Shown: positions 33,990-42,737 of the stretch, piece by piece
Layout: the number at the start of each line of letters is the position of its first letter
How positions within the stretch are numbered: position 1 is the stretch's first letter
Assembly (NCBI RefSeq): GCF_007970185.1
Contig: NZ_CP042431.1
Coordinates: 2,666,001 to 2,730,000, forward strand
Direction of reading: 5' to 3'
Source: Pseudobacter ginsenosidimutans
GTDB lineage: Bacteria > Bacteroidota > Bacteroidia > Chitinophagales > Chitinophagaceae
DNA: 64,000 nucleotides
Translations under genes and position numbers: made by a program
The notes under the pieces: generated by a model
Databases searched by the model: none
Seen by the model: the letters and a program-made list of their open reading frames with translations, nothing else
What the model was told of the DNA's origin: nothing

Positions 33990-35795
33990 TCACGCTGTGA
34001 CTTCGTTCTCCGGGGTCGCTACCGGCTTCTTGCGCTCACCGATCTGCTGACGCCACATGGCATAATACAGTCCCTTCTCTTCCAGCAGGCTCTCATGCGT
34101 GCCAGTCTCTACCACATCACCGCGCTCCAGCACATAGATGCGGTCTGCATGCATGATAGTACTCAACCTGTGGGCTATCAGGATAGTGATCTGGCTCCCT
34201 TTGGAAGAAACATCCTTGATGGTATTGGTGATCTCGTCTTCGGTCAGGCTATCCAGTGAGGAAGTGGCTTCATCGAAGATCAGGAGATGAGGGTTGCGCA
34301 GCAAGGCACGGGCTATGGATAAACGTTGTTTCTCGCCACCGGACAATTTCAATCCACCTTCTCCGATCATGGTGTCCAGTCCTTTCTCAGCTCTTTCGAG
34401 CAGGCGCGTAACGGCTGCTTTTTTCAGCGCAATGAGCAGTTCTTCATCCGTTGCGGAGGGATTTACAAAGAGGAGGTTCTCACGGATGGTGCCGGAAAAC
34501 AATTGTGTGTCCTGCGTTACAAAACCGATCTGGTTACGCAGGTCTTCAAAATCGATATTGTTCTCATCGATGCCATTGTACAGGATCCGTCCTTCCTGCG
34601 GACGATACAGTCCAACCAGCATTTTCATCAGGGTGGACTTACCGGAGCCTGATGGCCCTACAAATGCGATGGTCTCACCGGTCTTAGCAGTGAAGCTGAT
34701 ATTCTCGATGGCGCGGGTTTGCGCGCTCTGGTGTTTGAAAGCCACCTGCTGGAATTCGAGTGTCTGAATATTGCCCAGGTGTTTTGGATTGGCAGGTTGT
34801 GATTCGGGTTTCTTGTTCATCAGATCCCTGAAATTATTCAGCGACGCTTCAGCCACACGGTAGGAAAGCAGGATGCTGCCGATATCCTGTAATGGACCAA
34901 AGATGAAGAAGGAGTAGATCTGCATGGTCACCAGCTGTCCGCCTGTTATGCCGTGCTTATGATACACCAGGTACATCAGGATGAAAAGGATCACCTGGCG
35001 GAGTGTATTCACAAGAGTTCCCTGCACAAAACTGATGCTTCTCACTTTCTTCACTTTCGTGAGTTCCAGTCCAAGGATCTTGTAGGTATTCTTGTTCAAT
35101 CTTTCCACTTCCTGGTTGGTGAGGCCAAGGCTCTTCACCAGTTCAATATTTCTCAGGGATTCCGTGGTGGAACCGGCCAGACTGGTAGTCTGGCTGACGA
35201 TCGTTTTCTGGATAGCCTTGATTTTCTTACTCAGTAAATTGGTGATGGTAGTAAGTAAAAAGATGCCGGCCAGGTATACGATGGGAACTGTCCAGTGAAT
35301 ATTGATGGCTGCATACACCATTACGATCACGATACCCACCAATACACCAAAAAGGATATTGATGAAGTTGGTGATGAATCTTTCCGTATCGGTCCTCACG
35401 TTTTGCAATACACTAAGTGTTTCGCCACTGCGCTGGTCTTCAAACTCCTGATACGGAAGTTTCATGGCATGTTTCAATCCATCGGTAAAAACCTTTGCAC
35501 CGAATTTCTGGATCACTACATTCAGGAAATAGTCCTGGATATTCTTGGCGATGCGGCTGATCATGGCAATGGTGATGCTGGCCAGCAATAGCCAGAGCAC
35601 GCCACTATATGCCTGTGTGAAGAACTGCTGCCAGGTATAGTTGCCCGTGTTCTTATGGTAATCGTTGGTAAGGTCAACCAGTCTGCCAAAGATGATCGGG
35701 TCCATTAATGCAAAACCTGAGTTGATAGCGGCCAGAACAAGGGTTAGGGCCACCAGCCATTTATATGGTTTGAGGTAGGTAAAAAGAATTTTCAT
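33990..35795 (-). CDS. ABC exporter, fused permease/ATPase (MsbA-like)
   Basis: The 601-residue half-transporter has six membrane helices in residues 1-310. The nucleotide-binding domain has Walker A GPSGSGKSTLMKML, Q-loop GFVTQDTQLFSG, signature LSGGEKQRLSIARALL, Walker B LLIFDEATSSLD and H-loop LIAHRLS. It would work as a homodimer in the inner membrane, exporting a lipid, a polysaccharide intermediate or a drug. The nearby polysaccharide locus makes a lipid-linked substrate possible, but this family is too broad to say. Confidence 0.93.
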   Translation of the reverse strand: MKILFTYLKPYKWLVALTLVLAAINSGFALMDPIIFGRLVDLTNDYHKNTGNYTWQQFFTQAYSGVLWLLLASITIAMISRIAKNIQDYFLNVVIQKFGAKVFTDGLKHAMKLPYQEFEDQRSGETLSVLQNVRTDTERFITNFINILFGVLVGIVIVMVYAAINIHWTVPIVYLAGIFLLTTITNLLSKKIKAIQKTIVSQTTSLAGSTTESLRNIELVKSLGLTNQEVERLNKNTYKILGLELTKVKKVRSISFVQGTLVNTLRQVILFILMYLVYHKHGITGGQLVTMQIYSFFIFGPLQDIGSILLSYRVAEASLNNFRDLMNKKPESQPANPKHLGNIQTLEFQQVAFKHQSAQTRAIENISFTAKTGETIAFVGPSGSGKSTLMKMLVGLYRPQEGRILYNGIDENNIDFEDLRNQIGFVTQDTQLFSGTIRENLLFVNPSATDEELLIALKKAAVTRLLERAEKGLDTMIGEGGLKLSGGEKQRLSIARALLRNPHLLIFDEATSSLDSLTEDEITNTIKDVSSKGSQITILIAHRLSTIMHADRIYVLERGDVVETGTHESLLEEKGLYYAMWRQQIGERKKPVATPENEVTA

Positions 35796-36307
35796 ATTCT
35801 GTCAAAGCTTGGGGAAATATTGAGTAATACTTCAGGATGTATCAACAATTCTACAATATCGTACAAATATATCATGGATAATATGAATGTCCGAACAGCC
35901 TGCAACATCATAACAAGCAAGGGGCAGTCTTGTTTAGCCAAAGTTTTATGAATCTTTTCGGGTGTTCGTGAATGTGTAGATGATACTTATTGGAAATCAG
36001 GTGTTTTGGAGTCATTATGACAGTATTAACAGATTTTGGGCACGTATGTTGCTTTCATACACAAAATCCCGAGCAAAGAGGATGTTAAAGCAGAGCAGTG
36101 TAAAAATAAATACCGGGAAGCAACGTTTAGTTTGCGCGCTTTGTCACATGAAGAACGAGTTTCCAGGTTGGAAAACACTGTTTTAAATATATTTTAGAAC
36201 TGTTTAGTCTTATGGTTATAAATAAAATTTGTTTACTTTGCTGCCTCAAGGCGTAAGTAGGAATTTTTTTGAATGACCCTCTGATTTGAGGAAAAGCCTT
36301 AATTACG
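35796..36307. other. 512-bp intergenic region before the polysaccharide locus
   Basis: It separates the ABC exporter gene (minus) from the phosphoglycosyltransferase gene (plus). It is AT-rich and contains no convincing gene; a 68-codon frame at 35980-36186 has atypical composition. TTACTTTGC near 36234-36242 is an imperfect -7 match. No obvious repeat or RNA was recognised. Confidence 0.5.
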
Positions 36308-37081
36308 ATGATGATAACGTCCTTTTCGCCGGTCCATTCCTTTGAAAGAAAAACCGGATTTAATAGTAATACTGTCGCCTTCAGGACTTACGTAGAAGAA
36401 AAGCGTAACTACCTTATTGTTAAGAGGGTATTTGATATTGTCCTTTCCCTGTTGGTGATTGTTGGAATTCTAAGCTGGCTGATCCCAATCATTGCAATAC
36501 TGATCAGGCTGGACTCTCCCGGGCCTGTATTTTTCGTACAACGCAGGGTTGGCCGTTTCGGAAGAAGTTTCCGCTGCTTGAAGTTCCGCACCATGGTTGT
36601 GAATGAATATGCCAATACCCGCCAGGCTGCAGAGGATGATATTCGCATTACCAGAGTAGGTAATTTTCTCCGCATTTCTAATCTCGATGAATTTCCCCAG
36701 TTCCTTAATGTGTTCTTAGGACAAATGAGTGTGGTTGGTCCAAGGCCGCATATGCATGCTGATTGTAATGTCTTTTCTTCTGTGATCACTCATTACAAAT
36801 TCAGGAACATGATGAAGCCCGGTATTACCGGTCTGGCACAAGTGAAAGGATTCAGAGGGCCCACAAAGAATTTCGAGAGCATCTTCCATCGTTATCAGTT
36901 CGATGCATTTTATATCCGTAATGCCAATTTTTGGTTGGACATGCGTATTGTGCGCAAGACGGCAGCTCAGACTGCCCGTACCTTCTGGCATAAGTTCTCA
37001 GGAAAAGATGCTCCTCAACCTGCGCTGCCCGCGCCCAAATCAAACTGGGCCGCTACTGTACAGGTAAAAAACCTGAACTAG
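36308..37081 (+). CDS. Initiating sugar-phosphate transferase (bacterial sugar transferase family)
   Basis: This monotopic phosphoglycosyltransferase would move a sugar 1-phosphate to undecaprenyl phosphate, the first step of a surface glycan. The 257-residue protein lacks the extra N-terminal helices of WbaP. It has one membrane hairpin (residues 40-65), then SPGPVFFVQRRVGRFGRSF, LKFRTM, the Asp-Glu catalytic pair in SNLDEFPQFLNVF, SVVGPRPHMHAD and KPGITGLAQVKGFRG. It opens the polysaccharide locus and is followed 30 bp later by a Wzy/WaaL-like gene. Confidence 0.93.
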   Translation: MMITSFSPVHSFERKTGFNSNTVAFRTYVEEKRNYLIVKRVFDIVLSLLVIVGILSWLIPIIAILIRLDSPGPVFFVQRRVGRFGRSFRCLKFRTMVVNEYANTRQAAEDDIRITRVGNFLRISNLDEFPQFLNVFLGQMSVVGPRPHMHADCNVFSSVITHYKFRNMMKPGITGLAQVKGFRGPTKNFESIFHRYQFDAFYIRNANFWLDMRIVRKTAAQTARTFWHKFSGKDAPQPALPAPKSNWAATVQVKNLN

Positions 37082-37111
37082 TAAGCGCTACTACAGTTCT
37101 CAATCTTCCTT

Positions 37112-38401
37112 ATGCGATCCATATTTCTGACAGATCCGGAAGGACTGCAAATCCCCGTCAAAGAGAAGGGATTGTATGCCCTGTTCGCCGGATTCATGAT
37201 CAGTTTCTTTTTACCCGGCATGCCCGTGGTGAATAATATTCTGTTCGGATTGCTTTTCGTTTATAGTTTCCTGTTCAATACTCACGGAGAGAAAGGCTGG
37301 CTCTTACGCCGTCGCCTGGCTGTTGCGGGAATGATCGTTTTCTTTCTGCTGCAGGTCTTGAGTGTTTTGTATTCCTCCAATAAGAAAGAAGGATTGGAGA
37401 TGGTGGTGTTGCGCTTACCCATGCTGATGTTCCCCATTGCGATCGGTACTATCAGGATCGGAGATCTTTTGAAGAAGAGACTGATGGCGCTTTGGGTTAT
37501 GGTGATGTTACTGGCAGCCGTTGTCACTTTTATCTGCAGTATGGTAGTTGTTATCAGAACAGGAGAGAGCTCCTGGTTCTATAATGATTCGCTGACGGTG
37601 GCTATTGGCTGGCAATCCTCCTATTTTGCCATACTGCTCACCGTTACACTGTACATGTTCGTTTACCTGATCGAATCCGGCGCCTGGCCTTTTTCACGGG
37701 CAATCAGTTTTGTAATAGGTGCTTTCTTCCTGGTTTTCCATTTTCTGCTGGCCAGCAGGATGAATATCATCTTACTGTATAGTTCCATATTCCTCTATGC
37801 GCTTTATGGAATGGTGCTGAAAAGAAAATACAAACTGGGATTGTACATCATGTCCGGCCTGGTGCTTGGTGCTTTGATGCTGGTGTTGCTTTTTCCTAAA
37901 ACCATCAATCGATTCAGGGAATTGGGGTATCGCCAGTTCGATTATTCCAGCAGGGGAGTGGAGAGCCATTATGATATGGAAGTGAAGCCTGATCAGTGGA
38001 ACGGAGCCAATATCAGGTTGGCTGTATGGCAATGCGGATGGGAACTTGTGCAGAAACATCCAGTATTGGGCACAGGTATCGGGGATAAGATGGATGAACT
38101 GATGGAAGCGTATAAAATGAATGGATTTGTGATGGGCGTTGAAACCAGGCGTAATCTTCATAATACTTACCTGGATGTACTGGTGGCAACCGGATTTACC
38201 GGGCTGATATTATTCCTGCTTGCCTGGATCATTTTGCCACTGCTGTATTGCCTGAAAAGCCGCGACTGGCTTGGGGCCTGTATCATTGTGGCCCTCGCAT
38301 TCGGATGCATCACTGAAACCTATATCGATCGTAGCCAGGGGAATTATATGCTGGGTTTCCTGATCACTTTCATTGTCAGCTGCCGCAGGCAGGATCAGTG
38401 A
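37112..38401 (+). CDS. O-antigen polymerase/ligase family membrane protein (Wzy/WaaL-like)
   Basis: The 429-residue protein has about 10-12 membrane helices and the large periplasmic loop with NLHNTYLDVLVATGFTGLIL, the Wzy_C signature. KHPVLGTGIGDKM precedes it. It could polymerise repeat units or ligate the finished glycan to a lipid acceptor. Since an ABC-2 exporter lies next to it, and ABC-dependent pathways do not need a Wzy polymerase, ligase activity is somewhat more likely. It overlaps the convergent ATPase gene by 7 bp. Confidence 0.88.
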   Translation: MRSIFLTDPEGLQIPVKEKGLYALFAGFMISFFLPGMPVVNNILFGLLFVYSFLFNTHGEKGWLLRRRLAVAGMIVFFLLQVLSVLYSSNKKEGLEMVVLRLPMLMFPIAIGTIRIGDLLKKRLMALWVMVMLLAAVVTFICSMVVVIRTGESSWFYNDSLTVAIGWQSSYFAILLTVTLYMFVYLIESGAWPFSRAISFVIGAFFLVFHFLLASRMNIILLYSSIFLYALYGMVLKRKYKLGLYIMSGLVLGALMLVLLFPKTINRFRELGYRQFDYSSRGVESHYDMEVKPDQWNGANIRLAVWQCGWELVQKHPVLGTGIGDKMDELMEAYKMNGFVMGVETRRNLHNTYLDVLVATGFTGLILFLLAWIILPLLYCLKSRDWLGACIIVALAFGCITETYIDRSQGNYMLGFLITFIVSCRRQDQ

Positions 38402-39138
38402 TTATCTGAAATGTACATATCGATAGCGGTTTGCGTATCGCCGTAAAAAACAAGGCTGCCATTTTTCATGAAAGCGCAACGGCTGCAGTACTGACGGATC
38501 ACATCCATCGAGTGACTGACCAGGATTACGGTCTTCCCTTCAATCCAGCTACTCTCGAATACTTTCACTGCTTTTTCCTGGAAACGCATATCTCCCACAG
38601 CAAAGATCTCATCAAGGAACATGATATCTGCGCCTGCATTTACGGCAATGGAGAAACCCAGCCTGGCTACCATACCAGAAGAAAAGAAGCGGATCTTGGT
38701 ATCCACAAATTCACGCAATTCTGCAAAATCGATGATCTTATCGAATATCTTATCTATCTCTTTGATGGTGAGTCCAAGTACTGAAGCAGATACATAAACG
38801 TTCTCACGCGCGGTGAGCTGGTGGCTCATACCTACGCCAAGGTTCATCAAAAGCGTTGTGCCATTGATATTGATCTCTCCTGAGTCAATGGGATATACGC
38901 CAGCCAGTAACCTGATCAGTGTGGATTTGCCGCAACCGTTTCTTCCCAGGATGCCAATGCACTCGCCTTTGTAAATATCGAAGTCCATCGGCTTGATGGC
39001 TTCCACCCGTTTGGCGCGCCCGGGTTTGAACAGGTTGAATAATCTATGCTTAACGGTATTGTGACTGTCTTCCGTGATACGGAAGGTTTTACTGATGTTC
39101 TTTGCTTCTATTGCGAGCTCTTTGTTCTGCATGATCAT
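38395..39138 (-). CDS. Polysaccharide ABC exporter ATPase (Wzt/TagH/KpsT-like)
   Basis: The 247-residue ATPase has Walker A GILGRNGCGKSTLIRL, the divergent signature FFSSGMVARLGFS in place of LSGGQ (usual in this subfamily), Walker B IMFLDEIFAVGD and LVSHSMDVI. At this length it lacks the C-terminal carbohydrate-binding domain found in Wzt proteins that recognise a capped chain end, so export is probably not coupled to a terminal modification. It overlaps the permease gene by 4 bp. Confidence 0.95.
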   Translation of the reverse strand: MIMQNKELAIEAKNISKTFRITEDSHNTVKHRLFNLFKPGRAKRVEAIKPMDFDIYKGECIGILGRNGCGKSTLIRLLAGVYPIDSGEININGTTLLMNLGVGMSHQLTARENVYVSASVLGLTIKEIDKIFDKIIDFAELREFVDTKIRFFSSGMVARLGFSIAVNAGADIMFLDEIFAVGDMRFQEKAVKVFESSWIEGKTVILVSHSMDVIRQYCSRCAFMKNGSLVFYGDTQTAIDMYISDNH

Positions 39139-39941
39139 AATTTTTCAGCCGCCTTTACGCCCAGCTTGTTCAGTAATACCAATCCGAAAAATAATAACAG
39201 TGCCGCATAACCGAAATCAGCCAGTAGCAGAGGCATATCAGGTGCGCGCCCTTCCAGCATCACCCTTCTTGCATTGATGATGATACCTGCAATGGGATTG
39301 GCATATTCAAGTGCAGGGAGTGAGTTCTTGAAAGTTTCCAGCTTATAGAAGATAGGCGACAAAAAGAAAAGGAAGGTTGAAAAAGCCACCCAGATCTGGG
39401 AAATATCTTTTGCTACGATATAAATATTGGAGAGGATCAATGATATGCCCAGTGACAGGATGAACAGGTTCACAAAGAGGAACAGCATCCAGATATTTGA
39501 GGGGGCGATGGCCAGCGTTCTCAGTTCAATAAAATTGTAGAATACCAGGAAGATAATAAAGTTGAACAGGAAGCCGATGGAATTGGCGAACAGGGTGGAG
39601 ATATAGATCTCGAACTTGTTCATATTGCTGTATTCATAGAGATACTTTTTGGTATACAGCAATTGAATGGTGCCGGTAGTGCATTCCAGGAAGAAGTTCC
39701 ACATGATCAAACCGATGAAGAGATAGGAGGCGAAATTCGGTTGGTCCGTTTTCAGGATCGTTTTGAAGGCGATGTAATAAATCACCATATCCATCAGCGG
39801 TTTGATCAGCGCCCATAAGAGACCGAGCCTATTTTCGTAATATCTGAGTTTGAATTCTATCTTCGCCAGCAACCAAATCCTTTCGATCTTATTCTTGCTT
39901 TTGGTCCAGTCTTTTATGAGTTTTGGGAGCATGCTATTCAA
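39135..39941 (-). CDS. Polysaccharide ABC exporter permease (Wzm/TagG-like, ABC-2)
   Basis: This 268-residue inner-membrane protein has six predicted helices and ABC-2 family features: an N-terminal amphipathic segment (IWLLAKIEFKLRYYENRLGL), LLWALIKPLMDMVIYYIAF, and a C-terminal YANPIAGIIINARRVMLEG. With the ATPase it would move an undecaprenyl-linked glycan to the periplasm. It overlaps the ATPase gene by 4 bp and the GT4-GT2 gene by 8 bp, so all three are one operon. Confidence 0.93.
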   Translation of the reverse strand: MNSMLPKLIKDWTKSKNKIERIWLLAKIEFKLRYYENRLGLLWALIKPLMDMVIYYIAFKTILKTDQPNFASYLFIGLIMWNFFLECTTGTIQLLYTKKYLYEYSNMNKFEIYISTLFANSIGFLFNFIIFLVFYNFIELRTLAIAPSNIWMLFLFVNLFILSLGISLILSNIYIVAKDISQIWVAFSTFLFFLSPIFYKLETFKNSLPALEYANPIAGIIINARRVMLEGRAPDMPLLLADFGYAALLLFFGLVLLNKLGVKAAEKL

Positions 39942-42102
39942 TTAGTCTTTTTACTTTAAGAGCAATTTTTTTGAGGTAATAGTTTTTGCTTACGATATTC
40001 TTTAATCTTGAATTGAATTTATTGATGATCACAGGACCGGTTATGCCATGAGTAGCTTTGTCAATCGTTGGGTTATCAAGGTAAAGTCCCGGACCATTCG
40101 AATTCAACAAATTGACAAGGTCAGATGCATAATTTGCATAGAACCTTTGGTGTTTATTGGCTACGTATGAATACAGGTCGAGGAACTTGGCCTTGGTCAG
40201 TTTTCTGATCATAGAATTGGTCCTTACCCTGTATTGGAACAATGCCTCTGGCAGGGAAACCCCACCCAGGCCTTTTGACGTCAGATGCACAATACATTCC
40301 CAATCTTCCAGGCCCTGTTTCATGGAAGCATCATTACCAGTTGTGAGGTAGGATGCTTTTTTATAAATCAGAGCACAATGCATGGTATTGTGGAACAAAA
40401 TGAATGGAGGTTCAGGCGTAACTGACAACCAGTATCCATCATTGTTTTCGAAATATTTGCTCCAGCAACCAACAAAGTGAACATTGTCATATTGCTGCAA
40501 TACCCTTACAGCTTTTTCGTAATAATCCGGATTAATCAGATCATCTGCATCAAGGAAAGCCAGGTACTCCCCGGTGGCATGTTTAGCGCCATAGTTCCTG
40601 GAATCACTTAACCCTGAATTCTTTTTGTGCAATACGATCACATCAGGGTATTTCGCTTTCAAAGTAGCTAAAGACTTTTGGCTTTCCGCATTGGAACCGT
40701 CGTCAACCACCAGGATCTCCAGGTTATTATAAGTGGACTTCAGCACAGATTCCACCGTTTCTATCACCAGGTCGCCCAGATTATAATAAGGTATTACCAC
40801 AGAAAGAAGCTCCTTTTTGCTTCCGTTCAGCGCCAACTCTTCCGCTTTCACGGTCAAAGGCACAGGTCTGATATAAGGAAAGGTCCGGTTGGATGCAGTC
40901 TTCTTTTGCAAATAACGCTCGATCACCTGCATCTTTTGCTCATAAATGGTTGCGAAATTAAAATCATTTATGATCTTTTCATAGGCTTTTTTGCCGAATA
41001 AGGAAATTTCTTCATCCGTCAAGGCCAGCGCTTTCTGTAATTGGGTAAAAAAAGTCTGAGGTTCAGTATGATCGAAGAGAAAACCGGTTTCACCGTCTTC
41101 CACCAATTCGGAATGGCCACCCTGGCGGGAAGCCAGTACAACCTTGCCTTCCAGCATGGTTTCCATTACAGTATAAGGGAAATTATCAATCAAACTGGGA
41201 ATGATCACAATATGGGCTTTCTTCAAATGTTTCTGAGCCTCAGCTAATTGCAGTTTGCCCGTAAATATCAGCAATCCCTCATCTATATATTTCTTGTATT
41301 TGGAATTGATATAATCCATCGCATTCATGTCTTCCAGATGAAGATGCAGATTGGTCTCTCCGATCATCTTCAATGAATGCGTAAAGCCCTGGTCCCATAG
41401 GTTCTTAAAATATTCTATCAGGTGAAAGCCGCCTTTGGTATACACCATTTTCCCAAAGAAGACGATGTTGTTGCGCTCAAAAGAAAAGTCAGGCTTTGGA
41501 GCATTGCTTTTGATGGGGTATCGCACCAGATTCACTTCCCTGTCTCTCACCCGGAAATCTTCAGCAAGCCTGTCTACAATATAATTACTGGGAGTTATTA
41601 CCAGATCGCTGGCCAGTACGGCAAACTTTTCCATTTCGCCCATCCAGAAACCAGGAAGTTTGAAAACAGGCTCTTTATTCACCTTCATGTAAGAAAGTGC
41701 GGTAGCATGAATTGAAGTGACTACAGTCAGGTCTTTGAAATTTTCATAACCAAAGAGCTTATACATATGCAGGTAATAACCAATTCCCTGGTAATCCTGA
41801 GTTTCCAGAATATCCGGTCTGGATTCTTTCTTCATATACTCCCCTACCACATGTGCAAACTCGTAGCTTAACATTGCGATATAGCCCATGAAGTCCTGTG
41901 TTTTGGTCCTGTTGGGGGCAAAGCGGATGACTCTTATATTATCAGTTTCTGAAATCAGATCAGTGGGAGTGTTCCATTCAGGAACGAATACAGTTACATG
42001 ATGACCTTTGGCAGCCAGCATTTGTGCAGTGAAATTACAATAGGTACCGATGCCACCTCCGTAAAATGGCGGGAATTCTGTGGTAAGGAGCCAATACTTC
42101 AT
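39934..42102 (-). CDS. Two-domain glycosyltransferase, GT4-GT2 fusion (intact)
   Basis: The 722-residue protein joins two glycosyltransferases. Residues 1-410 are a GT4/GT-B enzyme (TTEFPPFYGGGIGTYCNF at the start, FFGKMVYTKGGFHLIEYF, PSLIDNFPYTVMETMLEGKV with the EX7E region). Residues about 437-650 are a GT2/GT-A enzyme (LLSVVIPYYNLGDLV, LEILVVDDGSN near 466, LAFLDADD near 519). Both active sites look complete, so one polypeptide could add two sugars in turn. It is the first gene of the operon with the ABC exporter. A paralogue of exactly the same length lies upstream. Confidence 0.93.
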   Translation of the reverse strand: MKYWLLTTEFPPFYGGGIGTYCNFTAQMLAAKGHHVTVFVPEWNTPTDLISETDNIRVIRFAPNRTKTQDFMGYIAMLSYEFAHVVGEYMKKESRPDILETQDYQGIGYYLHMYKLFGYENFKDLTVVTSIHATALSYMKVNKEPVFKLPGFWMGEMEKFAVLASDLVITPSNYIVDRLAEDFRVRDREVNLVRYPIKSNAPKPDFSFERNNIVFFGKMVYTKGGFHLIEYFKNLWDQGFTHSLKMIGETNLHLHLEDMNAMDYINSKYKKYIDEGLLIFTGKLQLAEAQKHLKKAHIVIIPSLIDNFPYTVMETMLEGKVVLASRQGGHSELVEDGETGFLFDHTEPQTFFTQLQKALALTDEEISLFGKKAYEKIINDFNFATIYEQKMQVIERYLQKKTASNRTFPYIRPVPLTVKAEELALNGSKKELLSVVIPYYNLGDLVIETVESVLKSTYNNLEILVVDDGSNAESQKSLATLKAKYPDVIVLHKKNSGLSDSRNYGAKHATGEYLAFLDADDLINPDYYEKAVRVLQQYDNVHFVGCWSKYFENNDGYWLSVTPEPPFILFHNTMHCALIYKKASYLTTGNDASMKQGLEDWECIVHLTSKGLGGVSLPEALFQYRVRTNSMIRKLTKAKFLDLYSYVANKHQRFYANYASDLVNLLNSNGPGLYLDNPTIDKATHGITGPVIINKFNSRLKNIVSKNYYLKKIALKVKRLIE

Positions 42103-42377
42103 AGTTTAAGATTTATATTACCGTTATCAGGTTTACGTGTTTGAAATCCTGGAATCATTGAAATCCTCATGTGCGGTTGTCTCGTGATTCTTTGGGGAAC
42201 CTCGGATCCGGACAATACTTTCTCCCGGAATGATGAATATCCTGCATACAATGCTGTTATGCGGGAGTTTCCAATTCTCCGGTCAGTCCGAATGAATGTT
42301 ACTTTGTTGGGGCTGGTTCCTGCTTCAGGAAAATCGAACACTACATATGGGTAATGGAGCGGCATCTTCAGTTTCAT
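42099..42377 (-). CDS. Possible small gene overlapping the first GT fusion, 92 aa
   Basis: A minus-strand frame starting at an ATG at 42377 (or 42467 for 122 aa) ends with TGA overlapping the glycosyltransferase ATG by 4 bases (ATGA), which looks like translational coupling. The product, beginning MKLKMPLHYPYVVFDFPEAG, has no recognised family, signal or membrane segment, and its C-terminus is low in structure. A candidate promoter at 42435-42442 favours the later start. It may be fortuitous. Confidence 0.3.
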   Translation of the reverse strand: MKLKMPLHYPYVVFDFPEAGTSPNKVTFIRTDRRIGNSRITALYAGYSSFREKVLSGSEVPQRITRQPHMRISMIPGFQTRKPDNGNINLKL

Positions 42378-42434
42378 GCATACTTGATGCCATTTATTCA
42401 ATAACCGCTGCAGTAGCTGTTTAATTTTATAATG

Positions 42435-42442
42435 CAAATGTA
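42435..42442 (-). promoter_or_regulatory. Candidate promoter -7 element for the exporter operon
   Basis: The minus strand reads TACATTTGCA, identical over 10 bases to the element before the paralogous GT gene at 44926. It would give a leader of about 325 bases. No TTG element is evident upstream. Confidence 0.45.
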
Positions 42443-42467
42443 GATTTTGTAGCTTTTCATTCCACAT

Positions 42468-42737
42468 GTAATTGTATTCTCACCCAATTCCAGTTACCGA
42501 ACTTTACACATTGTTGATTGTATTCTTCCGATTGATTGCTGCATTGAATAGTATTGACGCGGATTCTGTGACCGCCCCCAATTGTTTTGACGCGACATTA
42601 AAAAATGATGAAAAATATCTCTTCCTTCATTAGTATTAAGGAGGAAAACTCCCTGTTGTAACATAGACGCACAAACGAAATTAAGTGGCCGCTTTTTAAC
42701 AGAATGCTAACAGTGCGAATATACTTTCCTGCATTCT
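42468..42737. other. Intergenic stretch with TTGACGCG direct repeats
   Basis: Between the two fusion genes, TTGACGCG occurs at 42554-42561 and again at 42587-42594, with GTGACCGCCCCCAATTG between. The pattern recalls repeated terminal sequences of IS21-like elements in this phylum, but no transposase frame is present. Nothing else in the stretch is interpretable. Confidence 0.35.

Noticed and set aside
35980-36186. 68-codon frame before the polysaccharide locus
   Set aside because: Unusual composition, no family and no start signal.
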